Positions 1-10,014 of a DNA stretch of 39,601 nucleotides are shown here, one piece after another. A program made the position numbers and the translations under genes. The DNA comes from Acanthaster planci (Eukaryota > Echinodermata > Asteroidea > Valvatida > Acanthasteridae). The notes under the pieces are model-generated. The model was not told where the DNA came from and made no database searches. It saw nothing but the letters and a program-made list of their open reading frames with translations. Every line of letters starts with the position of its first letter. Within the stretch, counting starts at the first letter, position 1. Location of the stretch: the NCBI RefSeq assembly GCF_001949145.1, contig NW_019091359.1, positions 584,720 to 624,320 of the forward strand, given 5' to 3'.

Positions 1-180
1 GTACATCTAGAACCAGCAGTAGAGAGCCAGCAGTCACTAGCAAGTACTCAGGAACAATGTCCTGGTTTGACTGACACTGAGCTGTCGGCACAAGGGGAGA
101 GGTACAGTGTGTACATCCAGAACCAGCAGACAGCCAGCATGCATGCAGGCACAAGCAAGTACTCAGGAACAGGGTTCTAG
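1..180 (+). CDS. C-terminal end of a tandem seven-transmembrane receptor paralogue (partial)
   Basis: Frame 1 is open from the first base to a TAG at 178-180, giving 59 residues. The DNA closely matches the 3' coding end of the intact receptor at 8539-10014; for example the stretch starting at base 32 matches the one starting at 9861. The peptide has the same low-complexity, Gln/Ser/His-rich character, with EQC, LTDTELSAQGE and SKYSGTG elements. Homology to the other gene continues past the stop into the 3' flank. The transmembrane body is outside the window, so I cannot tell whether this copy is intact. Compared with the other receptor, part of the repeat is read in a different frame and the stop falls earlier. 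It could be the end of a functional receptor or of a pseudogene. Confidence 0.6.
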   Translation, partial: VHLEPAVESQQSLASTQEQCPGLTDTELSAQGERYSVYIQNQQTASMHAGTSKYSGTGF

Positions 181-3100
181 GTTCAGTCATTTAAAAACGT
201 TCAAGAATAATGTTCTCTAATGACTGGTGAGAGGAAATTAAAGAGGTAAGGGAAGTGAACAGTGTACAGTCTCAGCAAGAAGTCAAAGTCACCTATAAGT
301 GCAGTAGACTGCAGCTATGATGAATGTTTCAAATGCCTGGGAATAAACATCCCATTTGGCACCCCAATTTTACTGAACACTGTTTGATCGAATTCTGCCA
401 TTAGCTCTTACAAGTGAATGGGGTTTAACAAAACTGCCTCATCATTTTAAAAAAGGTTGGATTGCATGTTCAGTAAAGAAACCAAGCACAAGTCCATAAT
501 GTCTGGGAATTCTGGCTTCAATTTCAATCTGAAGATATGAGGAGCCGGAAGTACTTTTAAGTCATAAACTGGTAGGAATCTGCAATGACAGCACTAGCCA
601 TCAATTCATCTGAAATGCTCACAGAATTGTAGTCCTGTCCATCCAACTTGTAAGAAGGATCTGATACATATGAAACCCCTGTAGTGCCATCAACAATAAA
701 TTTTCAAAAAGTGAGGTACATTTTGTCAAACTTCATTTTTACTTTGTTTGCTAGTGATATATACTCTCGGGTTTGTTCTTATGAGATTTCTTTAGAAACA
801 CTTATTCTCCAGTTCATTATGAGATCTGTTCTAAAAATTATTTTCTTTTTGAACTTTCAAAGAGATATATATTTTCAAGTTTGATTTTATATCTCATAAA
901 AATGAACTAAAAAAAGCTCTTGAAAACATACTTAAAAAAATAGATCTCATAAAATGAATTTGGAAAAGTATCTCATAAAACGATTTGTTTCCAAAAATAG
1001 ATACATTTCTATATCTACATCTCATAGCAACAAACTGGAGAATATACCTTTTGAGCTAACAAATTTCTGAAAAAACAAATTTTGTAAAAACTAAGTTGGA
1101 AACATGAAAACAGACTAAAACAATAAACTTTACCTTTTTTTAAATGTACCTGATAGCATTACAGGGCTTTCACGGTTATATAAATGTAAAGACAGTCAAG
1201 TTTGCTGTCAAGAGTCTTATTACAATGTGTCTGCACATCTCAGAATGAGGAATAGAATGCACCAATGTTATGCTGAAGAGTACGATATTAGGCAAAATTC
1301 AGAATCACTCCATACCAAAAACTACCTGAGCGTCAGTGAAAGGTGCAAACATTCCATGTGTGCATTGTGTCTGTACACGGGACATCACACTGAGAGAGAA
1401 GTAGTCTTATCAGGCTCTTGGTGTTTTCTAAACCTCAGCTTCTTCTCAGATTCACATTTAGGCTCTGGTGTCATAAGGTGAATCCCTCTAGTTCCATGCA
1501 ATTGTATCTTACTGCATTGAACAGCAACATCAAATTGGCTAACATGAGACAACAGTTTGCAGTAATTTCATTCAGCGCAGTTTATATTGCAGAATGATTT
1601 TGTAGCAGTTGACTGTGCAGCTACAAAGATGAGATATGGAAAATGAGCACTTCTTGAAGAGAATAAGGAGATACCTTAAAACACTGGGACAAAATGTTTG
1701 GATGTATAATACAGAACTGCCCATTTTATACATGAGATCTTCATGCACACTACAGTGTTTCAATGGTGTTCATATCGTCCAATATTGCTGACTAATTCTG
1801 ACTCTATGTCTTAGTTGTGCATGAAGCGAGACTCAAAGCAGCAATTAAAAAATTTTGAAAACAAGCGTCATTTTGGTATCTTTCAGAATTCTACCCTCTA
1901 TCAGTTGTCTGCAATCAGTTTCTACAGCTTTAGCATGGCTAAACACACGTTTAATGATTTCAAATATTGAAAGAGAAGTTTAGAGACACATGGCACACTG
2001 CTAAAGCTCTTCAGTCTTTCATAATTGTGGAAAATTCAAAGTTTTTCAAATGGATATATCTCATTTTGGAAATAAATCTTTCAAGTAAAACAAAGCTGTT
2101 AAATGATGGGGGCAGACTTTGCTCTTGGAACATTCTTCAGTTACCACATACAATAACACTGAGAACACTTATGCTTGTCTTTATATATAGCACAGAAAAA
2201 CTACAATGATCAGGTTATGTTAATCAATAGGCACTATACAGTTACTAGAAACCATGCATTTACCTGTTACTCAAGTACTGGTAGGACTTGTGATTGAAAT
2301 CACCGTATTTACATGTACCAACAGGAGCACTCTATGCTTGTGCAACATTACTTCTGGCCAGAAATGGCCTCTTTCAGTTACTTGTAGGTATTTAAAATCA
2401 ATTCATTCTCCGTCTAAAGAGGGTTTCTGATAGATGGCAAATTTAACAACTCTACCCCATAGGAGTTCACAAAAATACAAATTGTGTAAATAACTGTGAA
2501 AATAAATAGCAGGTAGTCTTGCAAAGATGGGATGGATGACATTTATGACCGGGCCATAATTGGTTATGAATGCATTCAATAAATTGTAAACTATTGAAAG
2601 TTAGAGAACTAACTAGAGTGTGTACTAAGCCTATCCTTTGATATTTTAAATTATTCATCAGAGTAGCCTGGTACTCATTTTATTCCTTTGCTTTTATTTA
2701 TACTTTTCAAAATGAATGAAAAATCATTATCACTTCCACTAGAATATGGCAGAGTCATGAATATACATGTAGTTTGTTGCTTGTAGCCTTCAAGTTTCCC
2801 AGCTTAGATTGAGAAATTGTGATTATTTTAACCAACTGACCATTACCTTATACTCTGTCAATTAAGCCATGGGGTACAGAATATCCTGTACTTTTAAGGT
2901 AATTGTAAATCAGTAATGTGAGAATTCGAAACATGTGTACATGTACAAGAAAAAACAGGCCCTAGTTATATTTTAAATATATATGTTTGTATGGTGCTAT
3001 ATCTATGCCAGGGAATATTGCAATTTTCTTCCCAAAGTCTAGAGTAAATAAAATGTAAATACACTTGAAGAATCGACTTGTTTGTACGTGCCACTCTAAA

Positions 3101-3550
3101 TGCTGGGAGAGAAAAGGTTGTATAAACATGCACAGATCACTTTCCAAAAATAAACAGTTTTTCTAAAACCAAACCATAATTCCTGCAATTCACCCACAAG
3201 AAGGAAGCCTCATTCCCTCTCAAAAAGTCACTTATGCATATGCATAATTTTGCTCTTTTAGAGGGTACAAATTCTGTTATTAGCACGATGGAACCAAAAT
3301 GTACGCCAAGACACACGATTAACCTTGTCAATGAGACACAAGAAAGCAGATAGACTGTATCTATCTTCAAGTATTGAAACAAGCTTCCTTTCAGATTTAT
3401 CATGCTAGCTTTATCTGGTTAGCACTAGCAAGTAATGACCACTCACCACTGGCTCCTTACCAATATCACTCTGAGTAACTATGGTTCAAAGTACTGTCAG
3501 AAATGTTCCCTGTTTTTCTGCATGATGATTTGGAATACTTCAAAAGGTCT
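181..3550. repeat. 3' flank of the receptor, diverged duplicate of 10015-12920
   Basis: By eye this flank aligns in pieces, in the same order and orientation, with the flank of the second receptor. Examples are about 575-640 with 10655-10720, about 2690-2905 with 12025-12300, about 3262-3300 with 12570-12610, and about 3440-3500 with 12800-12870. Offsets fall from about 9.8 kb to 9.4 kb, as expected after many indels. No host gene is visible in it. It contains the AT-rich fold-back element described separately. Confidence 0.5.
713..1120. repeat. AT-rich fold-back (inverted-repeat) element
   Basis: The left arm (about 713-840) is an imperfect reverse complement of the right arm (about 980-1120). 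The best matching block reads ATTCTCCAGTT on the plus strand near 804 and as its complement near 1036, next to TATGAGAT-like blocks. The centre carries several copies of TATCTCATAAAA (near 886, 951 and 970). It probably derives from a short non-autonomous DNA transposon or a large hairpin. There is no coding capacity. Confidence 0.45.
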
Positions 3551-3804
3551 CCCATTTTAACATAAATTCTACCAGTAAGCAATTAGGTCATCATTCCATG
3601 CCCATCACAAGCTAACTGCTCATTAGCAAAGTTTTGATATTACAAGGTATGCAGAAAATGACACTCTGGATCACCTGAAAAAAGGAATCAGGCCGGGATA
3701 CAAAGCATGACTTTGTTACTTTTCCGAAGCCAGTGGGGAAACCATTGCTCCTAATAGCTCATGGATGAAAATGTTTGGCTGTTTTGAAAGAGCACTGTAC
3801 AGGT

Positions 3805-3842
3805 ATGTTACAGAATTCCTTAAATGTTACAGAATTCCTCAA
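3805..3842. repeat. 19-bp tandem duplication
   Basis: Two adjacent 19-bp units, ATGTTACAGAATTCCT followed by TAA or CAA, differ at one base. A partial third unit (ATGTTAA) follows. This looks like simple replication slippage. Confidence 0.75.
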
Positions 3843-4189
3843 ATGTTAAGTGCATGCTACATCAATATAACGTTTAACAATACCAGCATATATAGAATTA
3901 GCAGCTGCTAGAACAGAGGAGCAGTTCAGCTCCAATTAGCAGGAACCAATCTTTCAATTAACTCTTTCTATCAAAGTGCCAATAACATCCAAGTTCTGTT
4001 TGCTGTCAAAGTCCAATATTGCTGTGCAGGAGGATTCCAAGCTTCTACAAAATATTCTTTGCACAAGTGTTGGCTCTCTGTTTGAGCAAATTTAGTCATT
4101 CTGAGCTGCCACCCCAGAGGCCTGCCACCAAAGAATTTAAGGTGGTGGACAAGAACTGAGCATTCCCACCTAAGCACCGAACCTGGAGT

Positions 4190-4340
4190 GTTGAGAGCGA
4201 GTGGAACCAACAAGAGAGACAGGACCATCAAGAGAGATGGGGACCATCAAGGGAACCTGGGACTGTTGAGGGAGGCCAGGACCGAAACAGAGGACTGGGA
4301 ATGTCAAGACTGGAGTCTTCGAGGAAGACTGTGGCTTCTT
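4190..4340. repeat. Purine-rich degenerate minisatellite
   Basis: Imperfect units of roughly 20-25 bp recur, built around GGACCATCAAGAGA, GGACCATCAAGGGA and GGGACTGTTGAGGG. The short frame across it reads as low-complexity sequence and is not convincing as a gene. The stretch that follows to about 4620 is T-rich, has an AATAAA, and could be the end of a retroelement, but I cannot show that. Confidence 0.35.
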
Positions 4341-5198
4341 GTGATCTCACCATCAGTGGAAACTGACGAGCTCCCTACCCCCCAGACTGCTGCAAGAACC
4401 TTATAGACTCATGCGCTGCGTACTAAGACCTCCCATTGATGTCAACAGTCGTCCTGGTTTCATGAAACTTGTTCTTTTACATTTTTAAAGTCATTGGCAC
4501 CTTTAGGATTTTATTTTTGGTATTTATTGTTGAAATTTCTCTGTAGTAAAGCTTGCAGTGGTACTCCTTTTGATTTTATGCACTTACCCAATTGAACGTG
4601 ATTTTATGCAATAAAACATAATGAATGGCCGGGCACTTGAATCTCGAGTGGAGATCACCTTATTCAAAAAGGAGTTGATTAAAAAATTGTTTCCTGCTAT
4701 TTGGACCTGAACCAAGGATTACAAAAGTAATGATGGTTAGACAGTTTACTTTTGTATATCCTTCAAAACCTTCTAATGGAATCTGATGGATCAAGGAGGG
4801 TCACATTCAACATACCCATAGCTTTCTGACCTGTAATATTGTATATCACACTCCATGCCATGGAACAGCTTGCCTTTAGGTTGAGAAATAGTTTGGTAAT
4901 GATAAGTACTGATTTTTCTTTCTCAAACAAACTAACAAGATTTAGACGTGTTTGCATTCACACTCCAGGCACATCTGTTGGGAAAAATGCACAGAAAGTC
5001 CAAAGTGAAGATTTAACATAGAAAGAATTGTATAAAAGTGAGAAAGTCTTGGCTGAAGTTATGTACATGATCAGATGTTGAAATGCAAGAACTGTTACAT
5101 TTGCAATGTCAGTGAGATGGGTTGAGTTTGTGTTGATTCAGTGACAATGTACATTTTGTATGAGCTTCTCAATAATTATCTACATACAATAGCTGAAA

Positions 5199-5375
5199 GG
5201 TGTTGTTCCAGTATGGATTTCATTTCCTCAGCACTTTCAGTACTATACACTTTCACTCTTTCAATGGCAACCAGGTCAATCTATCAGTCCTTGTTAATTC
5301 TCTTGATTCAGGTCCTGCCAAAAAGCTTCTTGAATCAGAAAATACATTACCATATCGCTTACACTAATGAATAAA
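5199..5375 (+). repeat. Dispersed direct repeat, copy 1
   Basis: This segment matches 6245-6400 in the same orientation. Shared blocks include GGTTTCATTTCCTCA-like sequence, GGCAACCAGGTCA and CAGGTCCTGCCA, with point differences and small indels. The two copies lie on either side of the reverse-transcriptase relic, about 1.05 kb apart. Confidence 0.55.
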
Positions 5376-5449
5376 TAATTCTGTTCAGGTTTTAACAACA
5401 GAAGACATTTAAAACTTGCCAACCTTAATTAAAAAGCACAGTCCCTGAC

Positions 5450-5890
5450 ATGCCAGACATCCAGGTCACTGCTGTAGGAGTAGAAAAACATATAAACCTA
5501 GAAAGTGAACATACAATAGGTCCTGACAGTATCCTAGCAACGGATTCTGAAGCAAAGGTACAAATTCTACAATTGTTCTAGAAGCTTCTCTCTACTGGAA
5601 AATTAAACCAAGACTGGCAAAATGCAAATGTTTCTCTCGTGTTTAAGAAAAGAGACCAAGCCCTTCCAAACTACTGCCCGGTTTCTCTTACAAATATTGT
5701 ATAGAAACAACTTGAGCACATCTTTGCCAAAGAAATTATGGCTCACTCCAACACAAACATGCATTCCTTACTTAATGATACACAACATGGTTTTAAAAGT
5801 GGGAGATCTAGTGGAACACAGTTTTCAGGCCTTACATGGCTTGCTGTGCAAGAATCAAAGGTAAAAGGACATCAATCCTACAAGGCTGTG
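5450..5890 (+). pseudogene. Decayed non-LTR retrotransposon (LINE) reverse transcriptase fragment
   Basis: Reading from the ATG at 5450 through two in-frame TAG codons (first at 5579-5581, second about 120 bases later) gives a recognisable reverse-transcriptase fragment. It contains GPDSIL, a tryptophan-centred QDWQNANV, the FKKRD block, NYCPVSLTNI (usually NYRPVSLT), LEHIFAKEIM and QHGFKSGRSSGTQ. This order matches the finger and palm start of Jockey/CR1/L2-type LINEs. No YADD active site follows, so the copy is truncated as well as interrupted, and it cannot make a working enzyme. The subfamily is not determined. Confidence 0.75.
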
Positions 5891-6244
5891 GCACAGTAGA
5901 CTTCACTCTCAGCAAGTCTGCAAGAGGAAAATTTGAAGGTACTGAATGGAAAAAGTGAAAGAAATTGGACATTAAAAAAAATGGATGAAGAAAAGCACTG
6001 TTACATACAGTTTTGGCTTTTCAGCTGAAAAAGTCATGTATATAAAACTAGAAAGAAAAGGTCACAGCTGCTTTCTTTTATCACTTTGATATCAAGATAT
6101 TAAAACATAAACGTTTGCAGTTTCAATTTTAAGGAAATAAGATGAGCGACTTCATGGTTTCAAGTCTTGGTTGATGCAGTGGCTACTTTTATTTTCAGTT
6201 CACCTGAGCTTGATACTTTATACCAAAGCCGACAGTTGTAATCT

Positions 6245-6400
6245 AAGTATGGGTTTCATTTCCTCAATACTTTTAGTGCTATAAACTTTCCCTCTTTAAA
6301 GGGCAACCAGGTCACTCAATTATTTCTGAGAACTTCCCTTGATCCAGGTCCTGCCACAAAGCTTACTAACTCGATGCTACATTGGCATACCTCATACATA
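6245..6400 (+). repeat. Dispersed direct repeat, copy 2
   Basis: Partner of 5199-5375 in the same orientation, with the same shared blocks and a similar degree of decay. The pair brackets the LINE relic, which could mean a nested insertion into a tandem duplication or two independent copies of one element. Confidence 0.5.
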
Positions 6401-8390
6401 TTTATAATCCCAAGCTGAACACTCAGTGTTCTACTGAGCATCAACGTCCCACTCACTGTTTTTTCCTGTTTCCCAGATTTGGACAAGAGAATATGTGCAT
6501 TTGTGAATTATACACGAGCAAACCCAGCTGTTCTATGGGACTATTTCAGTGGAATTGTCAACTGGGTGAAGAATATGTGCAAGCGTCACCCTATGGCTAT
6601 ATGCTACATGCACACTCCACACCAACAGATGCCTCAATAAGGACGGGAAACTTCACAAATCGTCAATTTAATTTCCAAATTGAAATTGACTTGCATTTCA
6701 TGAAGTCAATAAGTCACCTTATTGACTGCCTTGACTCTCTTGGGCTTCAGCTGCGGACCATTCCACATCTTCAACGGCTGTAAGACAAAAAGATCCACAT
6801 GTTTGTTTTTCATTATCTCTCAGTGAACAAGACTCTGAAGAAGAAACATTTGTTGCATTTATGTAGAAGTGAAGCGAGCATAGAACAGGGTGCATAGGTT
6901 TTTTCGGGGAGGGGGCTTAACCTGCTTTGAGATACCTCTGGTGTATGCTCAGGCATAAAATGAAAGTTTACACTGTATGCCGAACAAAATATTGGAAATG
7001 GAGATCAATGCTGCACATGTAGGTGACAAGCTACATGTGATATTGACAGCATACCAAAAATGAACAGGTAGGAAATACTGAATTTTCTTCACAAAACTCA
7101 ACATACCCTATCATGTAGTTACCAAACAGAGATAACCGCTGTAGTCATTAAACTGATCTAATAGGCCCTGGCATACCAACTCGTCCAATACCATACAGCA
7201 TGCTCCACATGATCCTTCATGGATGTACGTCAGACAATGTCAGATATTTCAGTTCCACAACCCCAGATCCAACTGTGGTCAAAATATATCACTGGGGGCA
7301 GGTTTTGAGGGATTTGCCTATCATCAGAAAAAAATCACTCCAAATTAACTAAGGATCAATGTGAATTCTGATCTCCAGTACCTTGTGCCACCACACCATC
7401 TGCAGGCTTCAACTGTGACACTGATTAATATTAGGACCAGCACACCATTAACATTCTTTCAACAAAATTGAGCATATCGAGTGTAAACTTATACACTTTT
7501 CAAATATGTAATTTTGAGGAGCGCATGAGTACAATTCCATCCTACTGTACTTTGTATACATTTTTACTTTGTGATGTACATGTACACATGAACAAAGCAA
7601 AAGTCTGACAGTTTAGCCAATGCTATTGGTCGAGAGCCTGTCAAGTGGCCGGTCTTGTACATGTAAATGGTTAGTCAAGATTTGGCTGGCTGATCTTAAA
7701 GGAACCAGGAAATAGAAATATTTTTATAAATGTTACTAAAACCCTTGAAACTGCATTTTTGGGTTTCAATTAACCTCATTTAAAATGTTTTGTTGTGCAA
7801 CTTTAACCCACATTTTTAGGCTTGTTGGTTTATGTTAATGCATATTTGCATATTCATGAGCAGAACTATGATGTCACTGCCAATGACCACCAATGAGTCT
7901 GCATTTTGAGTCCCAATGGCTCATCACATTCTGCACCAATGTCCGTCAGGAAGTTGTTTACAACTACTAAAGAGAAGCACTTACCCATAACATATCAAGA
8001 GGGGTGTTGGACAAAAGATGAATTTAAACCAATAATCTTGAAATTTATAAGTTGTTTTGACTGACTCAAGAGGCATTCACGAGGGGGTAATTGTATGAAT
8101 GTGCTTGGACAATGCATTTTCTAAAGCATGACAGAAGATACAATGTAACATCAGAAATATTGTGACATTTAGAAATACAAATGGAAGTATGAAAGAATAG
8201 GCTGAGATAGAGTGAAACAAAAGAATGAACACTCATCTGTACAAAGAAAACCTAACACCAATGTCAACAGTGAAAGTTTACAGAGTAACTTGGTTACAGA
8301 AGTTGTCAGAACAATTGATCTAACACAATATAATGATATAATCACTTTCACTTTCACTTTTACAGTTATTTAGGTCTTACATTCCTTGTT
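6401..8390. other. Stretch without a supported gene upstream of the receptor
   Basis: A 133-codon open frame begins near 6382 but has no recognisable domain, repeated residues or splice context, so I do not call it a gene. Around 7690-7960 is a stretch that looks like a mobile-element relic. It has the octamer-like ATTTGCATATTCATGAGC and long T-rich runs, but only one copy is in the window. Nothing else stands out. Confidence 0.3.
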
Positions 8391-8392
8391 GG

Positions 8393-8399
8393 TATAAAA
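8393..8399 (+). promoter_or_regulatory. Candidate TATA box of the receptor gene
   Basis: TATAAAA sits 140 bases before the ATG of the intronless receptor, within GGTATAAAACAG. Its distance suits a short 5' leader without an intron. In an AT-rich genome such a match can occur by chance, so the call rests on position only. Confidence 0.35.
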
Positions 8400-8538
8400 C
8401 AGTAGCTACATGTATATCCATGCGTATTAAAACCTGCATGTACAACAAAAAGAGTTTTCAACTGGTGTGATCTCTCATTAGGGTTCACTAGTCTTGGCAG
8501 AATTTGCAAAATGTTGGAAAGGAGATCAATGACAAATT

Positions 8539-10014
8539 ATGGATGAAGGCTACGGAAACAACCATTCAACTGGGAGGACTGATTTTTCAAAGCATGTTGA
8601 AAACGATCTGTTCGACCAAAGAACTTTCCAAGTAACATATTTGAGCACTTATGTCATCGCACCAATCGGCCTCTGCATAAACATAGTATTCCTCTACACT
8701 GTCATCCGAGTGAAGTCCATGCATACAATCATCAACATCTACTTATCCAATCTGGCAGTGGCTGACTCGCTTTGGCTCCTCAATGCTTTGCTGTACGCAG
8801 TGGTCCAAACTGCAGACACCAACATCTTTTTGTTCCATGCAATAGTATTTATCCCATTCATATTTCAAGTTGCTTCTAATTTCTTTGTGGTTACCTTAGC
8901 AGTTGAGAGATTCTCTGCAGTGCACCATCCACTGGCTTCCAGAGAAAAAGCTTCTAAATCTCGAGCAGCGAAGATTTCGGCAGGACTGTGGCTGGCAATA
9001 ATTATCACCGGTGTGACTCCTATATTCTTACCAACATCTCTGGATGTTTTTATTGACATTATCCTTTGGATGAGTGCCATCATTGCTGCTGTTTGCTTCA
9101 CTGTAACCGCTGCTTTGTACACCTACATAATAGCAAAAATCCACAACCGAGCAGTTCAACTGCCAAATCGTCCTAAGCAAACAAGCAAGGTCCTACGCAT
9201 GGTTATCATAAATACTGTTATTTTCTTCTCGCTGAACTCTTCTGGAATTGCTCTTGCAATAAGTTTCATTGTGATAGTAAAGAATAATTTCATTGAACCG
9301 AGCCAGGACAGTGAATGTCTAAAACTTGTTGCTGCAGCAAATATTTTGACTGTATTTAAAGTACTCTTGCAGCTTATTAACAACTCCATTGATCCCCTAG
9401 TCTACAGTGCCACTAACTCTGACTATCGTACAGCTGTAGTCCAGGCTTTCTCATTCCTCAAACTGTGCAGTACTTGCTACCCAAGACAGAATCCCAGCCA
9501 ACCATCAGAGCCAAGGGAACAGATTGAGCTTCACGTGATTCCACAACCACAAAATGATCAACAGCACCATGCTGTCAGGCCAAGCAGCAGCAGCAAGCCA
9601 CCAAGCCAAGGCCTTGCACAACACACACAGAGTCAGCAACCACTGCACAGCTGCCAACAACAATGTTCCAGGCCAAGTAGCAGCAAGGCATCCATGCACA
9701 GTCAGCAGCATGTTCTAGTGTATGCACATGTACATGCAGAACCAGCAGGGATCCCAGCACTTGCAAGTTCTCATCAGGAACAATGCTCTAGTCAGACTGA
9801 CTGTAAGCCATCCATGCAGGGGGAACAGTGTGTCCATCCAGAACTAGAAAAACAGCCAGCAGTCACTAGCAAGTACTCAGGAACAATGTCCTGTGTTGAC
9901 CATACTCAGCTGTCAGCACAAGGGGAACAATGTGTACATCCAGAACCAGAATGGAGTCAGTCACTCGAAAGTTGTCAAGAACAATGTTCTCTAGCAATTG
10001 GTAAGAACAAATGA
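8539..10014 (+). CDS. Intronless rhodopsin-class (class A) G-protein-coupled receptor with a long low-complexity tail
   Basis: The 491-residue frame shows seven hydrophobic segments, at roughly residues 33-56, 62-88, 98-124, 146-165, 171-199, 219-247 and 262-290. Class A signatures are LSNLAVAD in helix 2, ERF (the DRY position) at 123-125 followed by HHPL, and NNSIDPLVY (the NPxxY position) at the end of helix 7. Cys 310 and Cys 313 after helix 7 could be palmitoylated. Asn 8 lies in an NHS glycosylation site. The usual helix-3 cysteine of the extracellular disulfide and the helix-6 CWxP are missing. Residues about 315-491 form a Gln/Ser/His/Pro-rich cytoplasmic tail encoded by a minisatellite. 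The ATG is the first after an in-frame TGA at 8530-8532 and has A at -3 and G at +4. Expected role: a plasma-membrane receptor signalling through G proteins. The ligand is unknown. Being tandem and intronless fits lineage-specific receptor expansions such as those of sea urchins; that link is inference. Confidence 0.93.
   Translation: MDEGYGNNHSTGRTDFSKHVENDLFDQRTFQVTYLSTYVIAPIGLCINIVFLYTVIRVKSMHTIINIYLSNLAVADSLWLLNALLYAVVQTADTNIFLFHAIVFIPFIFQVASNFFVVTLAVERFSAVHHPLASREKASKSRAAKISAGLWLAIIITGVTPIFLPTSLDVFIDIILWMSAIIAAVCFTVTAALYTYIIAKIHNRAVQLPNRPKQTSKVLRMVIINTVIFFSLNSSGIALAISFIVIVKNNFIEPSQDSECLKLVAAANILTVFKVLLQLINNSIDPLVYSATNSDYRTAVVQAFSFLKLCSTCYPRQNPSQPSEPREQIELHVIPQPQNDQQHHAVRPSSSSKPPSQGLAQHTQSQQPLHSCQQQCSRPSSSKASMHSQQHVLVYAHVHAEPAGIPALASSHQEQCSSQTDCKPSMQGEQCVHPELEKQPAVTSKYSGTMSCVDHTQLSAQGEQCVHPEPEWSQSLESCQEQCSLAIGKNK
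9655..10000 (+). repeat. Coding minisatellite of the receptor tail
   Basis: A degenerate unit of roughly 95-120 bp recurs around the core GAACAATGT or AACAATGTTC, with cores near 9658, 9778, 9882 and 9979. Sub-blocks such as GGGGAACARTGTGT..CATCCAGAA also recur. It encodes the EQC and GEQCVHPE elements of the tail. The same repeat type is present at bases 1-180. Length changes between units are not all multiples of three, so matching DNA is translated in different frames. Confidence 0.65.

Noticed and set aside
6382-6783. 133-codon plus-strand open frame
   Set aside because: It overlaps the end of a dispersed repeat, has no recognisable domain, and the surrounding DNA looks like repeat sequence. 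The length alone is possible by chance.
8865-9766. Minus-strand open frames across the receptor gene
   Set aside because: They are reverse-strand shadows of a strongly supported seven-transmembrane protein.
9655-10000. Repeated units resembling a CRISPR array
   Set aside because: The units are degenerate, coding, variable in length and lie in a eukaryotic receptor gene. There are no identical repeats with unique spacers.
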